Below, piece by piece: positions 1 to 14,600 of a DNA stretch of 64,000 bases. The notes below the pieces were generated by a model, which was given only the letters and a program-made list of their open reading frames with translations, had not been told where the DNA came from and ran no database searches. The DNA comes from Tupaia tana (taxonomy: Eukaryota; Chordata; Mammalia; Scandentia; Tupaiidae), in the NCBI GenBank assembly GCA_026018925.1, contig JAKSZU010000012.1, positions 42,633,218 to 42,697,217 of the forward strand. Reading direction: 5' to 3'. Position 1 is the stretch's first letter; every line of letters starts with the position of its first letter. The position numbers and the translations under genes were made by a program.

Positions 1-420
1 AGCTGATTGGACCGGATTGGTGACAGTTCCCATCGCCCAGGCAACTAGGGTTGGGCGCCTTCAGTACTGGAAGGAGACGGCGGGCCCGGGTCAGGGGCCT
101 CGAGATCGGGCTTGGGGTGAGATCTGTGTGCCGTCACCACGGGCAGGTTGGGGCAGGCGGGCGGGCCGAGGTCTGGGTAGGGGCCTGGGGCTGCCTTATA
201 TCACCAGGGCTTGAGGGGAGATTTAGATCCTGGGTGTACAGCCCTAAGCTCCCGGTGGGGCTGGACTCAAGGAACAGATGAGGGCCTGGGAGGCCAGGTG
301 GGCCTGGGGGCGCTAGGGTATGAGAGGAGGCCAGGAGCACCTGTTCCCTGCCCTCGACCGCCACCGTTTGCCTCGGCTGTGCCCTTACTACCCAAACATC
401 TTGTCCCCACAGCCCAGAGC

Positions 421-1589
421 ATGTTCCAGATCCCAGAGTTTGAGCCAAGTGAGCAGGAAGACTCCAGCTCTGCAGATAGGGGCCTGGGCCCCAACCCCGC
501 AGGGGAGCAGCCCCCAGCTCCTGGCAAACACCGCAAAAAGGCTTCAGGCCTCCTGGGAGACGCCAGTCACCAGCAGGAGCAGCCAACCAGCAGCAGCCAC
601 CATGAAGGTAGGTACCCCACCAGCATTACCTGCCTGTACATCTTGCCCCAGCCCATTAACTCCCTGCACCTCAGCTACATCTCTACTCACCGAAGGCTTT
701 GAGCAAGTTTCCAAAGTCTCTTAGCCTCAATTTGTCATCTGTAAAGCAGAGCAATTAATCACCACCTTTGTAGGACTGTTGGTTTAATTAGCAGGGCTAT
801 ACATTAGCAGTCGATTACAGAACTGGTGCATAGTGAATGCTCAAAACATGTAGCTGTTATTTTGATGCCAACAGAAATCAGTGAGAGGCAGGCAGTGATC
901 CAGAAAGGGGAAGTGACTTGCCTAAGGTCACACTTGCCTGATGTTTTTTGTTCCTGAGGCGGCAGGGCTAGTGCCCTGCCCCTGGGTACATGCTTTCCCT
1001 GGGATTGGCCCTTCTAGCTCCTAGGTGTGTCCTTTCTCACCCTGTGGTGCACACCCACAACAAGGCTATCCCTGCACAGATGCCAGGGACAGGTGACCCC
1101 GAGAGGCAGACAGCCCTCCCAGGCTGCTAGACTGTGAGGTTGGGATTGTAGGCATCAGTGCCCACAAGGAGGAGGGGGGCTGGAAGGTGGCTGTGGAGCA
1201 GAGATGAAATGTGGAGCAGAGATGACCCTCTGGGAGGCTGACCCACGTGGGAAGGTTCATGGTTAAAGTCCAGAGACACGTGTGCCCATAATTGGGGCTG
1301 GCTGAAGCTAGCACTGGATCATGGCATCAAGATGGAGGGTGAGGGAGACAGCAGGTGGCATAGTGGTTATGGTGCTGGACTCCCACATGGCTGACCGCAG
1401 TTTGAGTCCTGGACCAGCAGCTTGAAAATCATACCAGGTGTGTGTACGTACCTGCCCCAAATCCCAGAAGAATGGTGGAGAAGGGATTGAAGTGTGGCCA
1501 TCCCCATGGGGGTTGCTTTCTCACTTTTCCCCTCTCTCTGTCTCTGTCTCTCTCTGGTGAATGCATATACCCTATGGCAAAAAAAAAAT

Positions 1590-1648
<59 letters not shown>

Positions 1649-4600
1649 GAGGAAGGAGGGAAGGAAGGAAGGAAGGAAGGAAGGAAGGAAGGAAGGAAGG
1701 AAGGAAGGAAAGAAAGAAAGAAAACATGGGCACTAGAGGGCAACAGCCCACTTCTCAGTTATCTCCGCCTCCCCAGTGCCCAGCATGTGCCTTGGCACCT
1801 GGAACTTCCAGGGATCTAAAAACAAAAGCCAGGACATGTCCTCATCCCCATTTCCAGGGATAAGAAGGCGTATTCCTGAGGCCTCCTTCCCTCTCTGACA
1901 CACACCCCCTCTGAGGCTGGACTCCTTGGCTGCCTTTAACTTCCAGACATGGCACTTTCTCATGACCCCCCCCCCCCCAGCTGCTCCCACCCATCCTCTT
2001 CGCCCTCTCCCTCTGCGTGGTGAGTGCCGTTGTTTGCCTTGCACTGTCCAGCTGCTAGGACACCTCCTAAGCCGAAGTTAGAACTCCTTGCCCTTGTGGA
2101 GCTTGTATTCTCATAATGTAGGGGGGGCACTGCCCACAAACAGACAGAAAAGTAAATAAAAAAATGAGTTAAAAGTTGATGTGTGGGACCAGCAGTTAGC
2201 GTAATGGCTATGTCACTGGACTCCCATTTAGTCCACCACGGTTCAAGTCCCGGACCCGGAGGCTTAAACTCACGCCAGGTGTGTGTGCGTGAGTGCCCAA
2301 GATCCTAAGAGGAGAATGGAGGAGAAGGGATTGCAGCATGGCCATCCCCCTGGGGGGTGATTTCTCGCTTTCTGTCTCTCTGTCTCTGTCTGGCGAGTGC
2401 ACGCGCCCTATAGCAAAAACCTCTCAAAAAAAGAAAAAAAAAAGTTGATGTGCACTGGGCCCGCCGGTTGGCATGGTGGAGTAGGTGGCTGGATCCCACA
2501 TGGCCAACTTCAGGACGTGAGTCCTGGACTCAACAGCTTAAAAAACAGACTGGTTGTGTGCGCGCATGCCCAAAACCCCAAGAAGAGAATGAAGAAGAGA
2601 TTGTGGTGTGGCCATTCCCCCTTGGAGGTGATTTCTCACTTTCCCTCTTTCTCTCTGTCTCTGTCTCTCTCTCTCTCTCTCTCTCCAGCAAATGCATGCA
2701 CCCTATAACAAATTAAAAAAAAAAAAAAAAGTTGGTATGTGCTGGTGGGAGGGGTAGTGTGGTATGCAAACAGGAAAGAAGAGCCAGAGTCCGGGAGGGG
2801 ATCTTGTAACTGAGGTGGTCTGAGGGGCCCGGGGTGACAGGGAAAGAGGCATCAAGGACACCAGGGAATTGGCTTGAGTACCTGGAAGGATGAAGTTGCC
2901 CCTAATGGAGATGGAGCACCGAGGTGGGGGGAGATCAGGAATCCAGGTTGGGCTGTGTGGCATCAGTGCCTATTTGGCATCATGTGGATTGACAGGAGGG
3001 CACTGGGGGGTGCTGGTGGGGAGTCAGATGTGAGCAGAGCTGTGTCTGACTCAGCCCAGTGAGGGGGCGGGGGCTTGAGGGTATGTGCCAGGGAGGGCCT
3101 GGTGGGTAGGGGGCTGAAGCTGGCTGAGCAGCAAGGTGAGGAGCCAGCCCTGGAGTCGCAGTATCGTTAGAATTGAGGTACTCGGGGAGCAATCCCGACA
3201 GGCAGCAGGTCGTGGTCCACTGATGAGAGCCTGGGGGTGAAATGATCTGATGGCAACAAGGTCTAGGTTATGCTCTTAGAATGAGAGTCCGAGGGCAGGG
3301 TGGGACATGATTGTGGGGGAAGGAGGAGGAAAGGGAAGGAAAGCCAGGAGGTTGGAGGCCCTAGGATGTAAGAAAGACAGGGGCAGTGGCAGAGAGGGTA
3401 GTGGAGAATAGGAGTAACATGCTGCCTCCACCAGGGCCATGACCTGGGGTGGGGGGTCCAAGCCGTGCGGGGGAGGGCTGGCACACTCTGGGAAATGAGA
3501 CTTAAGGAGGAGAAGGGCATGAGAATGGTCTGAGCAGCAGTAGGAGCAAGGGGGTGCCCGCTCTGGCCCTGACCAGGACAGCAAGGGATTTCTTTTTTCT
3601 TTCTTTTTTTTTTTTTTTATTTTTTATTTTATTATTATTATTTTTTTTTTTTTTGGAGAGGTTTTTTGCTATAGGGCGCGTGCGCTCGCCAGACAGACAG
3701 AGAGAGACATAGAGACAGAAAGCGAGAAATCACCCCCCAGGGGGGATGGTCACGCCGCAATCCCTTCTCCTCCATTCTCCTCTCAGGATCTTGGGCACGC
3801 ACGCACACGCGCCCGGCGTGAGTTGTAAGCCACCGGGTCCGAGACGCGAACCGCGGTCGACTACGTGGGAGTCCAGCGACATAGCCATTACGCTAACTGC
3901 TGATTCCCTCTTTTTTTTTTTTTAAGAGAGAGATTTTTTGCTAAAGGGTACATGTGCTTGCCAGAGAGACAGAAAGAGACAGAGAGACAGAAAGTGAGAA
4001 ATCACCCACCAGGTGGGATGGCCACGCCGCAATCCCTTCTCTTCCAGTCTCCTCTCGGGATTTTGGGCACACACACACACACCCCTGGCATGAGTTTTAA
4101 GCTGCCATATCTGACTCAAACGCAGTCGACTATGGGGGAGTCCAGCAACGTAACCATCACACCATCTGCTGGTCCCCAACACAGGATTTCTTAAACTATT
4201 TTTTTTTTAAGAGATTTTTGCTATAGGGCATGTGTGCTTGCTGGAGAGGGACAGAGAGAGAGACGGAAAGCAAGAAATCACCCCCCAAGGGGGATGGCCA
4301 CGCTGCAATCCCTTCTCTTCTCAGAATTTTGGGTGCACACACACGCGTGCCCAGCATGAGTTGCAAGCTGCCAGGTCTGGGACTCAAACTGCAATTGACC
4401 ATGTGGAGGTCCAGTGCCTTAACCACTACACCACCTGCTGGTCCAGATTTCTTAAACTTTTAATTTAGTTTCTGATGTCTAAAAAGGGATTTCCCCCCAA
4501 AAGGTTCACAAGTACAAATGGTTTGCCAGAGCCACGATGTCTCCACCATTCTGCATAGGCAGAGGCACCTGACACTCGTCCACTCACTCTTCATAGTCCC

Positions 4601-7600
4601 TGTCACCTGGCCCCTGCTGATGTGTCCTCTGGGCAGGGACGGCAGCCACCTGAAGCTGTGACAGCCCACAGTCCCGTGCCTGGGAGTGGCATGGGAAGGA
4701 AGAGGGAGGGAATTTCATGTGCAATGGGAGCAGCAGTCCAGCATCGTCTCTGACCAGACTGCAGGGCTCAGATGCAGTGCTTCCCTGTATGAGGGTACAG
4801 ACTCGCTCTGCCTTAGTCTGTTTTTTTTTTTTTTTAAATGATTATTTGTTGGGACCAGCAGTTGGTGTAATGGCTATGTCACTGGACTCCCATGTAGTCA
4901 ACCACAGTTTGAGTCCCGGACCCGGTGGCTTAAACTCACACCAGGCACGTGTGCGTGCGTGCCCAACATCCCGAGAGGAGAATGGAGGAGAAGGGATTGC
5001 GGTGTGGCTATCCCCCCTGGGGGGTGATTTCTGGCTTTCCATCTCTCTGTCTCTCTCTGTCTTTCTGGCGAGCGCATGCACCCTATAGCAAAAACCTCTC
5101 CAAAAAAAAAAAAAAGATTATTTATTTATCATTATTATTTAATTTGCTGCAGGACACGTATTCTCACCTGAGAGAGAGGGAGAGAGAGAGAGAGAAAGCA
5201 AGCAACCAGGTCTGTACTCAAACTACAATCAACCAAGTGGGAGTCCAGCACTTTAACCACCATACCACCTGCTGGCCCCTGCCTTAGTTTCTTTACCTGT
5301 GAAACGAGACTAGAAGTAGGCCCGCCCCCAGGGTACTAGTGGGCACCTGAGGAGTTGGTAGGAGAAGTACTTAGGAGCAGTGTCTGGCACAGGGGAAAGA
5401 CCACATGAGTGTCTGCTATTGTTTGTTTTTGCTAGGGTGTGTCTGCTTGCTGGAGAGAGACAGCGATAGAGAGGGAGGGAGAGTGAGAAATCACCCCTGG
5501 GACTGGGACCAGCAGTTAGTGTAATGGCTATGTCGCTGGACTCCCATGTAGTCGACCGTGGTTTGCGTCCCAGACCCGGTGGCTTAAGACTCATGCTGGG
5601 CACGTGTGCGTGCGTGCGTGCATGCCCAAGATCCCGAGAGGAGAATGGAGGAGAAGGGATTGCGGCGTGGCCATCCCCCTTAGGGGATGATTTCTTGCTT
5701 TCTATCTCTCTGTCTCTGTCTTTCTGGCGAGTGCACGTGCCCTATGGTAAAAAAAAAAAAAAAAAAAAAAAAAAGAAAGAGAGAAATCATCCCTGGGGGG
5801 ATGGTCACACTGCAATCCTTTCTTCATTCTCCTCTCAGAATTTTGGGCATGCATGCAAATGCGCCTGGTGTATTTTTCAAGCTGCCAGGTCTGGAACTTG
5901 AACTGCGCAGCCAGCCATGTGGGATACAGCCACATTAACCTCTGTGCCATCTGCTGGCCCATTACTATTACTACAGTCATTGTCATATGAGTCTGGCCAG
6001 GCTCTGAGCAGCTGGAGGGTGCTTCTGCCCATGTGTTCAGTGGGACAGAGACCTAAATATCGTATTCTCTCCTGATGGCAGACAATTGATGTATAGGTTA
6101 GAATCAAAACATAAGGGCCTTGGGGCTGGCAAGTGGCGCTGTAGTTGGGGTCCTGGACTCCCACATGCTTACCATGGTTCGAGTCCTGGACCTGGCAACT
6201 TGCATTCTCACTTTCCCTTTCTCTCTCTCCATCTCTGTCTCTCTCTGGTCAGATTTAAAAATAATAAATATAAATAAATAAAAAAATTATTAAAAAAAAA
6301 ACCATAAGGGCCTTGAAGGCCACACCGAGGAGTTTGGACTTTATAGGGGACCCTTGAAGGCTCAAGACAGAAGATGGATATGGTTGGGCTTTAGAACAGA
6401 GGTTGGCAGGGGACTAGCAGATGGTGTAATGGTTACATCACTGGACTCTCACATAGTCGACCATGGTTCGAGTCCCAGACGTGGTGGCTTAAACTCAAGC
6501 CGTGTGCATGTGTGCCCAAAATTCCGAGAGTAGAATGGAGAAGGGATTGCAGCATGGCCAAACCCTCTGGGGGTTGATTTCTCACTTTCTGTCTCTCTAT
6601 CTCTCAGATGAGCACATGTGCCTTATAGCAATAATCTCTCTTTTTAAAAAAAAGGAGGTTGGCAAACCATAGACATAGGCTTAATCCCTCTTTTTTTAAG
6701 AGAGAAAGAGATTTTTGCAATAGGGCACATGCACTCCTCAGAGAGACAAAGAGACAGAAAGCGGCCACACTACAATTCCTTCTCCTCCAGTCTCCTCTTG
6801 GGATTTTAAGCACACACATACACACCTGGCATGAGTTTCAAGCCACCAGGTCTGCGACTTGAACCACGGTTAACTACATGGGAGTCCAGTACTTTAACCA
6901 CTACACAACCTGCTGGTGCCTTTTTCATTTTTCTTTATTCATGATGGAACACATGCACACACACACATGAGGGTGAGAGAGAGATGAGAACCTTCTCCTG
7001 CATCTGGTCATACCATAATTTTTTTTTTTAATAATTCTTAATTTTAGGGTCAGCAGGTGGCGTGGTGGTTAAGGCTCTGGACACTCCCACATGGCTGACC
7101 ATGGTTCAAGTCCTGGACCTGGTGGCTTGCTTTCTCGCTTTCCCTCTCTTTCTCTCTCTCTCTCGGGTCAAATTAAAATAAATGAATGAATAAATAAAAT
7201 AAAATAAATAATTAAAAAAATATATTCTTTAATTTTATTTATCATTATTACTTTTTAAATTTGACCGGGTGTAGGGACCAGTAGTTGGCATAATGGCTAT
7301 GTCACTGGATTCCCATGTAGTCGACCACTGTTTGAGTCGTGACCCTGGTGGCTTAAACTCATGCTGGCTGCATGTGCGTGCGTGCCTAAGGTCCTGAGAA
7401 GGGAAAGGAGGAGAAGGGATTGTGGCATGGCCGTCCCCCCTGGAGGGTGATTTCTCACTTTCTGTCTCTCTGTCTCTGTCTGTCTTTCTGGCGAGCGCAT
7501 GCACCCTATAGCAAAAACCTCTCAAAAAAAAAAAAAAAAAATTGGGGACCAGCAGTTAGTGTAATAGCTACGTCACTGAACTCCCACGTAGTCGACCATG

Positions 7601-8610
7601 GTTTGAGTCCCAGACCCGGTGGCTTAAACTCACACCGGGTGCGTGTACATGCGTGTCCAAGATCCCAAGAGGAGAATGGAAGAGAAGGGATTGCGGCCTG
7701 GCCATCCCCCCTGGGGAGTGATTTCTCGCTTTCTATCTCTCTGTCTCTCTGTGTCTTTCCGGCGAGCACACATGCCCTATAGCAAAAAAATTCTCCAAAA
7801 AAAATAAATAAATAAATAAATAAATAAAATAAAATAAAATAAAAATTAAAAATTTGACCGGGTATAGAGAGGGAAAGTGAGAAAGCAAGCCGCCAAGTCT
7901 GAAACTCGAACTGTGGCCGGCCATGTGAGAGTCCAGCACTTTAACCACTACACCATCTGCTGGTCCTACCACAATGTCTTTCCTCCAGTCCTCCAGTCTA
8001 TCAGAATACGAGCACAAGCACATATACCCGGTATGTTTCAGGGTGACAAGGCCAGGGATTCGAACCATGGTTGGCGTGTGGGATCTGGTGTTTCTTGAGC
8101 ATCACATTACCACTTCATCACACAGAGCCAGATCTAAAGTTGTTTATGTCTTCCATGACTAAGGTAGAAGAAACCAGGTACTCCCAGCAAAGTCCCCAAG
8201 CCCCAATCCCAGTCACAACCAGCCTGGATCACAAGTGCCCATGTACTCTGTGTGCTTGGGGTGGGGAGGTCCTATGTCACAAACCTAGGACCGCTCCCAT
8301 GTATTAATAGAGCCACCTCCATGACGTTGTACCACTGTCTGGTCCCAGTCCCTCTGTTTTCGTACACCCCATGAGCTAAGAGTTTTTCTTTTAATGTTCA
8401 TTTTCTGTAAACTATTTTTTAATGATTATTTAATTTTATTCATTTATTCTTTAAAATTTTATTTTATTATTATTTTTTCATTTGACAAGAGAGAGAAAAA
8501 GAAAGTGAGAAAGCAAGCCACAACGTCCGGGATTCAAACCACAGTCAGCCATGTGGGAGTCCAGCACCTTAACCACCACCTGCTGGCCCTCATTTATTTA
8601 TTTTAATTTG

Positions 8611-8641
<31 letters not shown>

Positions 8642-11600
8642 CACGAGAGAAAGCCGCCAGGTCCGGGACTCAAAATGTGGTCATCCATGTGGGAGTGTCC
8701 AACGCCTTAACCACCACGCCACCTGCTGGTCCCACAATTTTTTTTCTTGAGAGATTTTTCCTATAGGGCACATGGACTTGCCAGAGAGACAGAAAGGTAA
8801 AAATCACCCTCCCACGGGATGGCAACACCACAACCCCTTCTCCTCCATTCTCCTCTCAGGATATTGGGCACGCATGCACACATGCCCAGTGTAAATTTCA
8901 AGATGCCAGGTCTGGGATTCTAACTGCTGTTGACCATGTGGGAGTTTAGTACCTTGACCAGTATGCCACCTGATGGCCCCAATAATGTTTTTTTCTTTCA
9001 ATTATTTTATTTAACTTTATTTATCCATGTATTTATTTATTTTAATTTGACCAGAGAGGGACAGAATGTGACAAAGAGAAACTGAGAAAGCAAGCCACCA
9101 GGTCTAGGATTCAAACCACAGTTGGTCATATGGGAGTCCAGCACCCTTAACCACTACGCCGCCTGCCAGCCCCCCAAAAATGGTTTTTCTTTTTTTTCTT
9201 TTTCTGTTTTACTTTTTGCTATAGGGCACATGCACTTACTGGAGAAGGACAAGAGAGAGAAAGAGGGAAAATAGAAAGCCCCCTCCAGGGGGGTTGACAC
9301 GCCACCATCCCCTTTCCTCCATTCTCCCCTCAGGATTTCTGCCAAAAGAAAGTATTTTGGGGCCAGCAGGTGGCATGGTAGTTAAGGTGCTGGACACTCC
9401 CATGTGACCAACCACAGTTTGAGTCTAGGACCTGGTCGTTTGCTTTCTCACTTTTTCTCTTTCTCTCTCTCTCTCTGGTCAAATTAAAATAAATTAATAA
9501 AATTAAATTTAAAAAAAACAGTATTTTTGTAATACATGAAAAATAACGTGAAATTCACATTTCAGTGTCCCTACAGAAAGTAGTAGAGGCCAGCCATCGG
9601 CATGGTGGTTAAGGCAGCTAGATCCCACATGACCACTTCACAGTTTGAATCCTAGACCAACTCGAAAAACATGCTAGGTGTGTGTGCACACAAGCCCAAA
9701 ATCCAGAGAAGAGAATGGAGAAGGGATTGTGGCATGGCCATCCTCCCTGAGGGTGATTTCTCACTTTCCTTCTCTGTCTCTCTCTAGCAAGTAGACACAC
9801 CCTATAGCAAATTTAAAAGGAAAAAAGTATCAGTAGGACACAGCAATGTACATTAATATTTTTATTGTTTATGGCTCTTTTTTAAAGAATTATTTCATTT
9901 GTTATTTTTAATTTGACCAGAGAGAAACAGAGAGTAAGAAAGGGAAAGTGAAAAAGGAAGCCACCAGGTTCAGGACTCAAATCGCAGTCAACCATGTGAG
10001 AGTCCACGCCTTAACCACCACGCCACCTACCGGCCCGTTTATGACTTCTTTCAAGCCTTGACCACAAAGTTGAGTCGTTGTCACAGACACTGTGTGGCCT
10101 GCTACACCTAAAATATGAACTACCTGGCCCTTTATAAAAAAATATCCATTGGCTAGTGGCATAGTAATAAGGCAGCTGGATCCCACATGGCCGACCACAT
10201 GGTTCAATCCCAGACCCAGTGGCTTGAAAAACACTCTAGGTGTGCGTGTGTCCCCAATAGAGAATGGAGAAGGGATTGCAGCACCACCATTCCTCATGGG
10301 GTTGCTTTCTCCTCTCCCTCTCTTCCTGGTGAGTGCACATATCCTCAAACATAAAAAAGTAAAAAATAGAAAACATTTGCCAACCCATTTTAGAGTGTTT
10401 TCTGCTTCAAAACAGGCCAAAACACCCTTTCAATAAGTGTGCAGGGATACTCAGGGAAGCATGAACGCGATGTGTTCAGCCCCACCCACTTACCCAGAAG
10501 CCCAGCTGGTAAAGAACTAAGTAAGGCTGGAAGCATGCCTCTGGGCTTGGAGGCTTCCAGCCCCTTGCGAGGGCAACATGAGTGGCAGGTCTGGGCACCC
10601 AGCCATGCTCACACCCAGAGAACAGCCTCACCTCTTCCCGTACCCAGGAGAGCCTGGCCCAGACTCCACCCCACCTGCCCCCTTCCCTCAGAAACTTCAC
10701 AGGAAATCCCCCAGGTTTTTTCCAGTAAATAGGATACTTTTAAAAATTCAGTTAATGGGACCATCAGTTGGCATAATGGTTATTTCGCTGAACTCCCATG
10801 TAATCAACTGTGGTTCAAGTCCTGGACCTAGTGGCTTAAAACTCACGCCGGGCATGTGTATGTGTGCCCCCAAATCCCAAGAGGAGTGGAGCAGGAAGGA
10901 TTGGACTGTGACCATCTCCCCTGGGGAGTGATTTCTTGCTTTCTGTCTGTCTATGTCTCTCTGATGAGTGCATGTGCTCTGTAGCAAAAATCTCTCTAAC
11001 GAATAAATGAATAATTAAACATCCAGTTTACATTAATGAGTGTCATTTTAATGGCTAGCTTGGCATTGCTAAATCCTTGGCTTTAGTGAAAATCTCCACC
11101 CCAAAGGATAGGCTGCTGGCAGAACCGATGATAGCAAAAGACCCAATGGGGGGAACCAGCAGATGGTGTAATGGTCACGTCACTGAACTCCCATGTAGTC
11201 GACTGCAGTTCAAGTCCCAGACCCGATGGCTTAAAACTCACACCAGACATGTGTGCATGTGTGCCCAGAATCCTAGAAGGAGAATGGAGATGGGTTTGCA
11301 GAGTGGCCACCCCCCACCCCCGGAGGTGATTTCTCACTTTCTGTCTCTCCAGTGATCGTATGCACCCTACAATAAAAATCTCTTAAAGGGTACCAGCAGG
11401 TGGCATAGTGGTTAAGACACTGAGTACTCCCACATGGACGACCTCAGTTCGAGTCCTGGACCTGGTGGCTTGCTTTCTCACATTCTTTCTCTCTCTGTGT
11501 CTCTCTCTTGTCAAATTAAAAAAATAAATGAATGAATAAAAATAAACAATTATTTAAAAAAAAAAAAGGGGGGGGGGGCAGGAGGGCCAGAAGGTGGCAT

Positions 11601-14600
11601 GGTGGTTAAGGGCACTGGATTCCCACATGGCCAATCACAGTTCGTGTCCCAGACCTGGCAGCTTGCTTTCTGTCTCTATCACTCTATCCTTCTCTGGTCA
11701 AATTAAAAGAAAAATAAATAAATAAATAAAGTTAAAATAAAATAATTCTTTAAAACAACAAAAAGCCCTGAAGGCCCAATGGGGCCTGCCCCAGCCTGGC
11801 CCTCAAGGCAGCCCATGGTAAAGCTGGAGAGTGTGGAGCAGGAGAGTTCACACACAGCCCCAGAGCCGGAGCCGGGCTGGCTGGATGGCTCACTTCCTTG
11901 CTGTGTGACCTTAGGCAAATTTTTTACCTTCTGTGTTTTAGTTCCTTTCTCCATGAAACAGGGACTATGCAGAACCTCACTGATAGGGAGGACGAAATGA
12001 GTTAATACAGGGGAAGTGCTTCTAACCTGACCCAGCCAGTGCTCTCCTATGTGTTCTGATCCCTGGGCAAGGGGCAGTCCGCAGACCAAGTGCCCCAGTA
12101 CCTCATTCACCATCTAACTGTGGGCCCTGGATCTCCCAGAGCTAGTAGAGAAGATTTTTGCTCTATAGTAAAATCCTAGGTTCCTCTGAGGGCGGAGGAG
12201 ACATCCTCCTTCTCCTTACTCAAAACCTGGCCTAGGGCCGGCAGGTGATGTAGTGGTTGAAGGTGCTGGATTATCACATGGCCAACCGTAGTTCGAGTCC
12301 TGGACCTGGCGGCTTGCTTTCTCACTTTCCTTTTCTGTTTCTTTCTGGTCAAATTAAAAAATAACAAATAGAATTAAATAATTCTTAAGGGAAAAAAAAA
12401 AAAAAAAGCCTAAATCTTACCTCCTCCAGAAGCCTTCCCTGATAGACACAGCTGGCTGTGAACACTGAATGTGCTTCACGGCCTCTCTGTTACTTAGCTC
12501 TGAGCTTTTCGCTCCTGGGAGTAGTTCTAGGTCTTTGTTGGTCTGGGTAGAGGGGTGCATTGGCAGGAGCCAGGGGATGGCAACGCAGCACACAGATCAG
12601 ACAAAGGCAGGAGGGTGCTCTGAATAACGACCCACAGTATATAGCACCCTGGCAGCTTAAGCAGCACTTTCACTCTTCCTCTCAGGTGACCTTTACACCC
12701 TACCAGGAGCAGGATATCCCTTCCTAAGTGAGAAGGCAGGTGAGCCGAAGGGTGGCTGGACACGGAGCGTACACAGAATCACTGCACCCTGGATTCCACC
12801 GGCCCTGTAGGGCTTCCAGCCTCAGGATCCCACAGCTCTGGGACCTAGGCCAGTCTTAATCTCTCTAGGCTCTGTCTTCTCATCTGTAAAACGTATGCGA
12901 CATTAGGACTCAGTCTCTGGCGAGGTTGGGGGAGTAATGAGGGAATGCCCAAAACAAACTCACACTAGCAAGTACTCCATATGTGTCACTGAAAAGTCAG
13001 CAGGTAGTTGGGGCTGGGGCCAGCGGATGGCGTAGCGTTCCATCACTGGATTCACACATGGCTGACCATGGTTGAGTACCTGGTTTCAGTGACCTGAAAC
13101 TCATGCCAGGCATGTGTGCCTGTGTACTCAAAATCCCAAGAGAATGGAGAAGGGATTGCAGTGTGGTCATCACCACTGGGGAATGACTTCTTGCTCTCTC
13201 TCTCTCTGGCAAGTGCATGCGCCCTATAGCAAAAATCTCTAAAAAAAAAAAAAAAAATTGGGGCCAGCAGATGCGTGATTAAGGCAGCTGGATCCCACAG
13301 AGCCAACTGCATAGTTGAGTCCCAGACCTGGCAGCTTGAAAATCTCTCCAGGCGTGTGTGCCTGCATGCTCAAAATCCCGAGAATGAAACATGGCCATCC
13401 CCCCAAGGGGTGACTTTTCACTTTCTCTTTCTGATGGGAGAGAAAAAAAAAAGCAACAGACATTTTCTTCAAAGCTGGTGCTATTGGACCAGCAGATAGC
13501 ATAATGGCTATGTTGCTGAACTCCCATGTAGCCCACCATGGTTAAGTCCCAGACCCAGTGGCTTAAACTCATTCTGGGCGTGTGTGCGGGCGTGCCCAAG
13601 ATCCCGAGAGGAGAATGGAGAAGGGATTGTGGCGTGGCCATTCCCCCCCACCCCCAAACCCCCCGCCATCCCCCCCAACCTCACCCCCCCACCCCGGGAT
13701 GAGTTCTCGCTTTCTGTCTTTCTGGCAAGCCTATAAAAAAACCTCTCCAAAGCTAGTGCAGAGAGTTGCTGACAAGTTCTTGTCCTCCAGGGGTCCCTCC
13801 AGGTCACTTGCAGAGGCGGAGTTCACTTTTGTGACCTGAGGAAAGTAACTTCCTTGTCCAAGGGACTAGTTTCCTCTGCTGTGGAATGGAGATAATGAAA
13901 AAGCTCCCAACCCAGGGGGTGTTGAGAGGTCCTATAAAGGTCTGTAGTAACTTAACTACTTATTTTTTTTTTAATAATTATTTTATTTAACTTTATTTAT
14001 CACTTATTTCAATTTGATCAGAGAGGGGCAGAGTGAGAGCGAGAGAAAGAGGAAAGTGAGAAAGTAAGCTGCCAGGTCCAGGACTTGAACCGTGGTCAGC
14101 CATGTGGGAGTCTAGCACCTCCAACCATCATGCCACCTGCTGATCCCAGTTACTTATTTTTTTTAAGAGAGATTTTTTTGCTATAGGACACAGCGCACTC
14201 CCTGGAGAGACAGAAAGCCAAAAATCACCCTCCGTGAGGATAGCCACACTTTTATCCCTTCTCCTTCAGTCTCCTCTCAGGATATTGGGCACACAGACAC
14301 ACGGGTCTGGCGTTTTAAACAGCCAGGTCTAGGACTCGAACCACACTCAGCCACATGGGAGTCCAGTGACGCAACCACTACACTATCGGCTGGTCCCACT
14401 TTTTTTTTTTAAGGTGCATGTGCTCACCACAGAGAAACCACCCCCTGGGGGGATGGCCATACCACCATTCCTTCTCCAGTCTCCTCAAGATTTGAGCACA
14501 GAGGCACACAAACCTGGTATGATTTTCAAGCCACTGGGTCTAGGACTTTTTTTTTGGGGGGGGGGGGGGGGGAGGTTTTTGCTATAGTGCACGTGTGCTC

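Noticed and set aside
1494-1863. Lys/Glu/Arg-rich open frames on plus and a Phe/Leu/Ser frame on minus
   Set aside because: They are translations of the GAAA/GGAA microsatellite and SINE, with no splice or start context.
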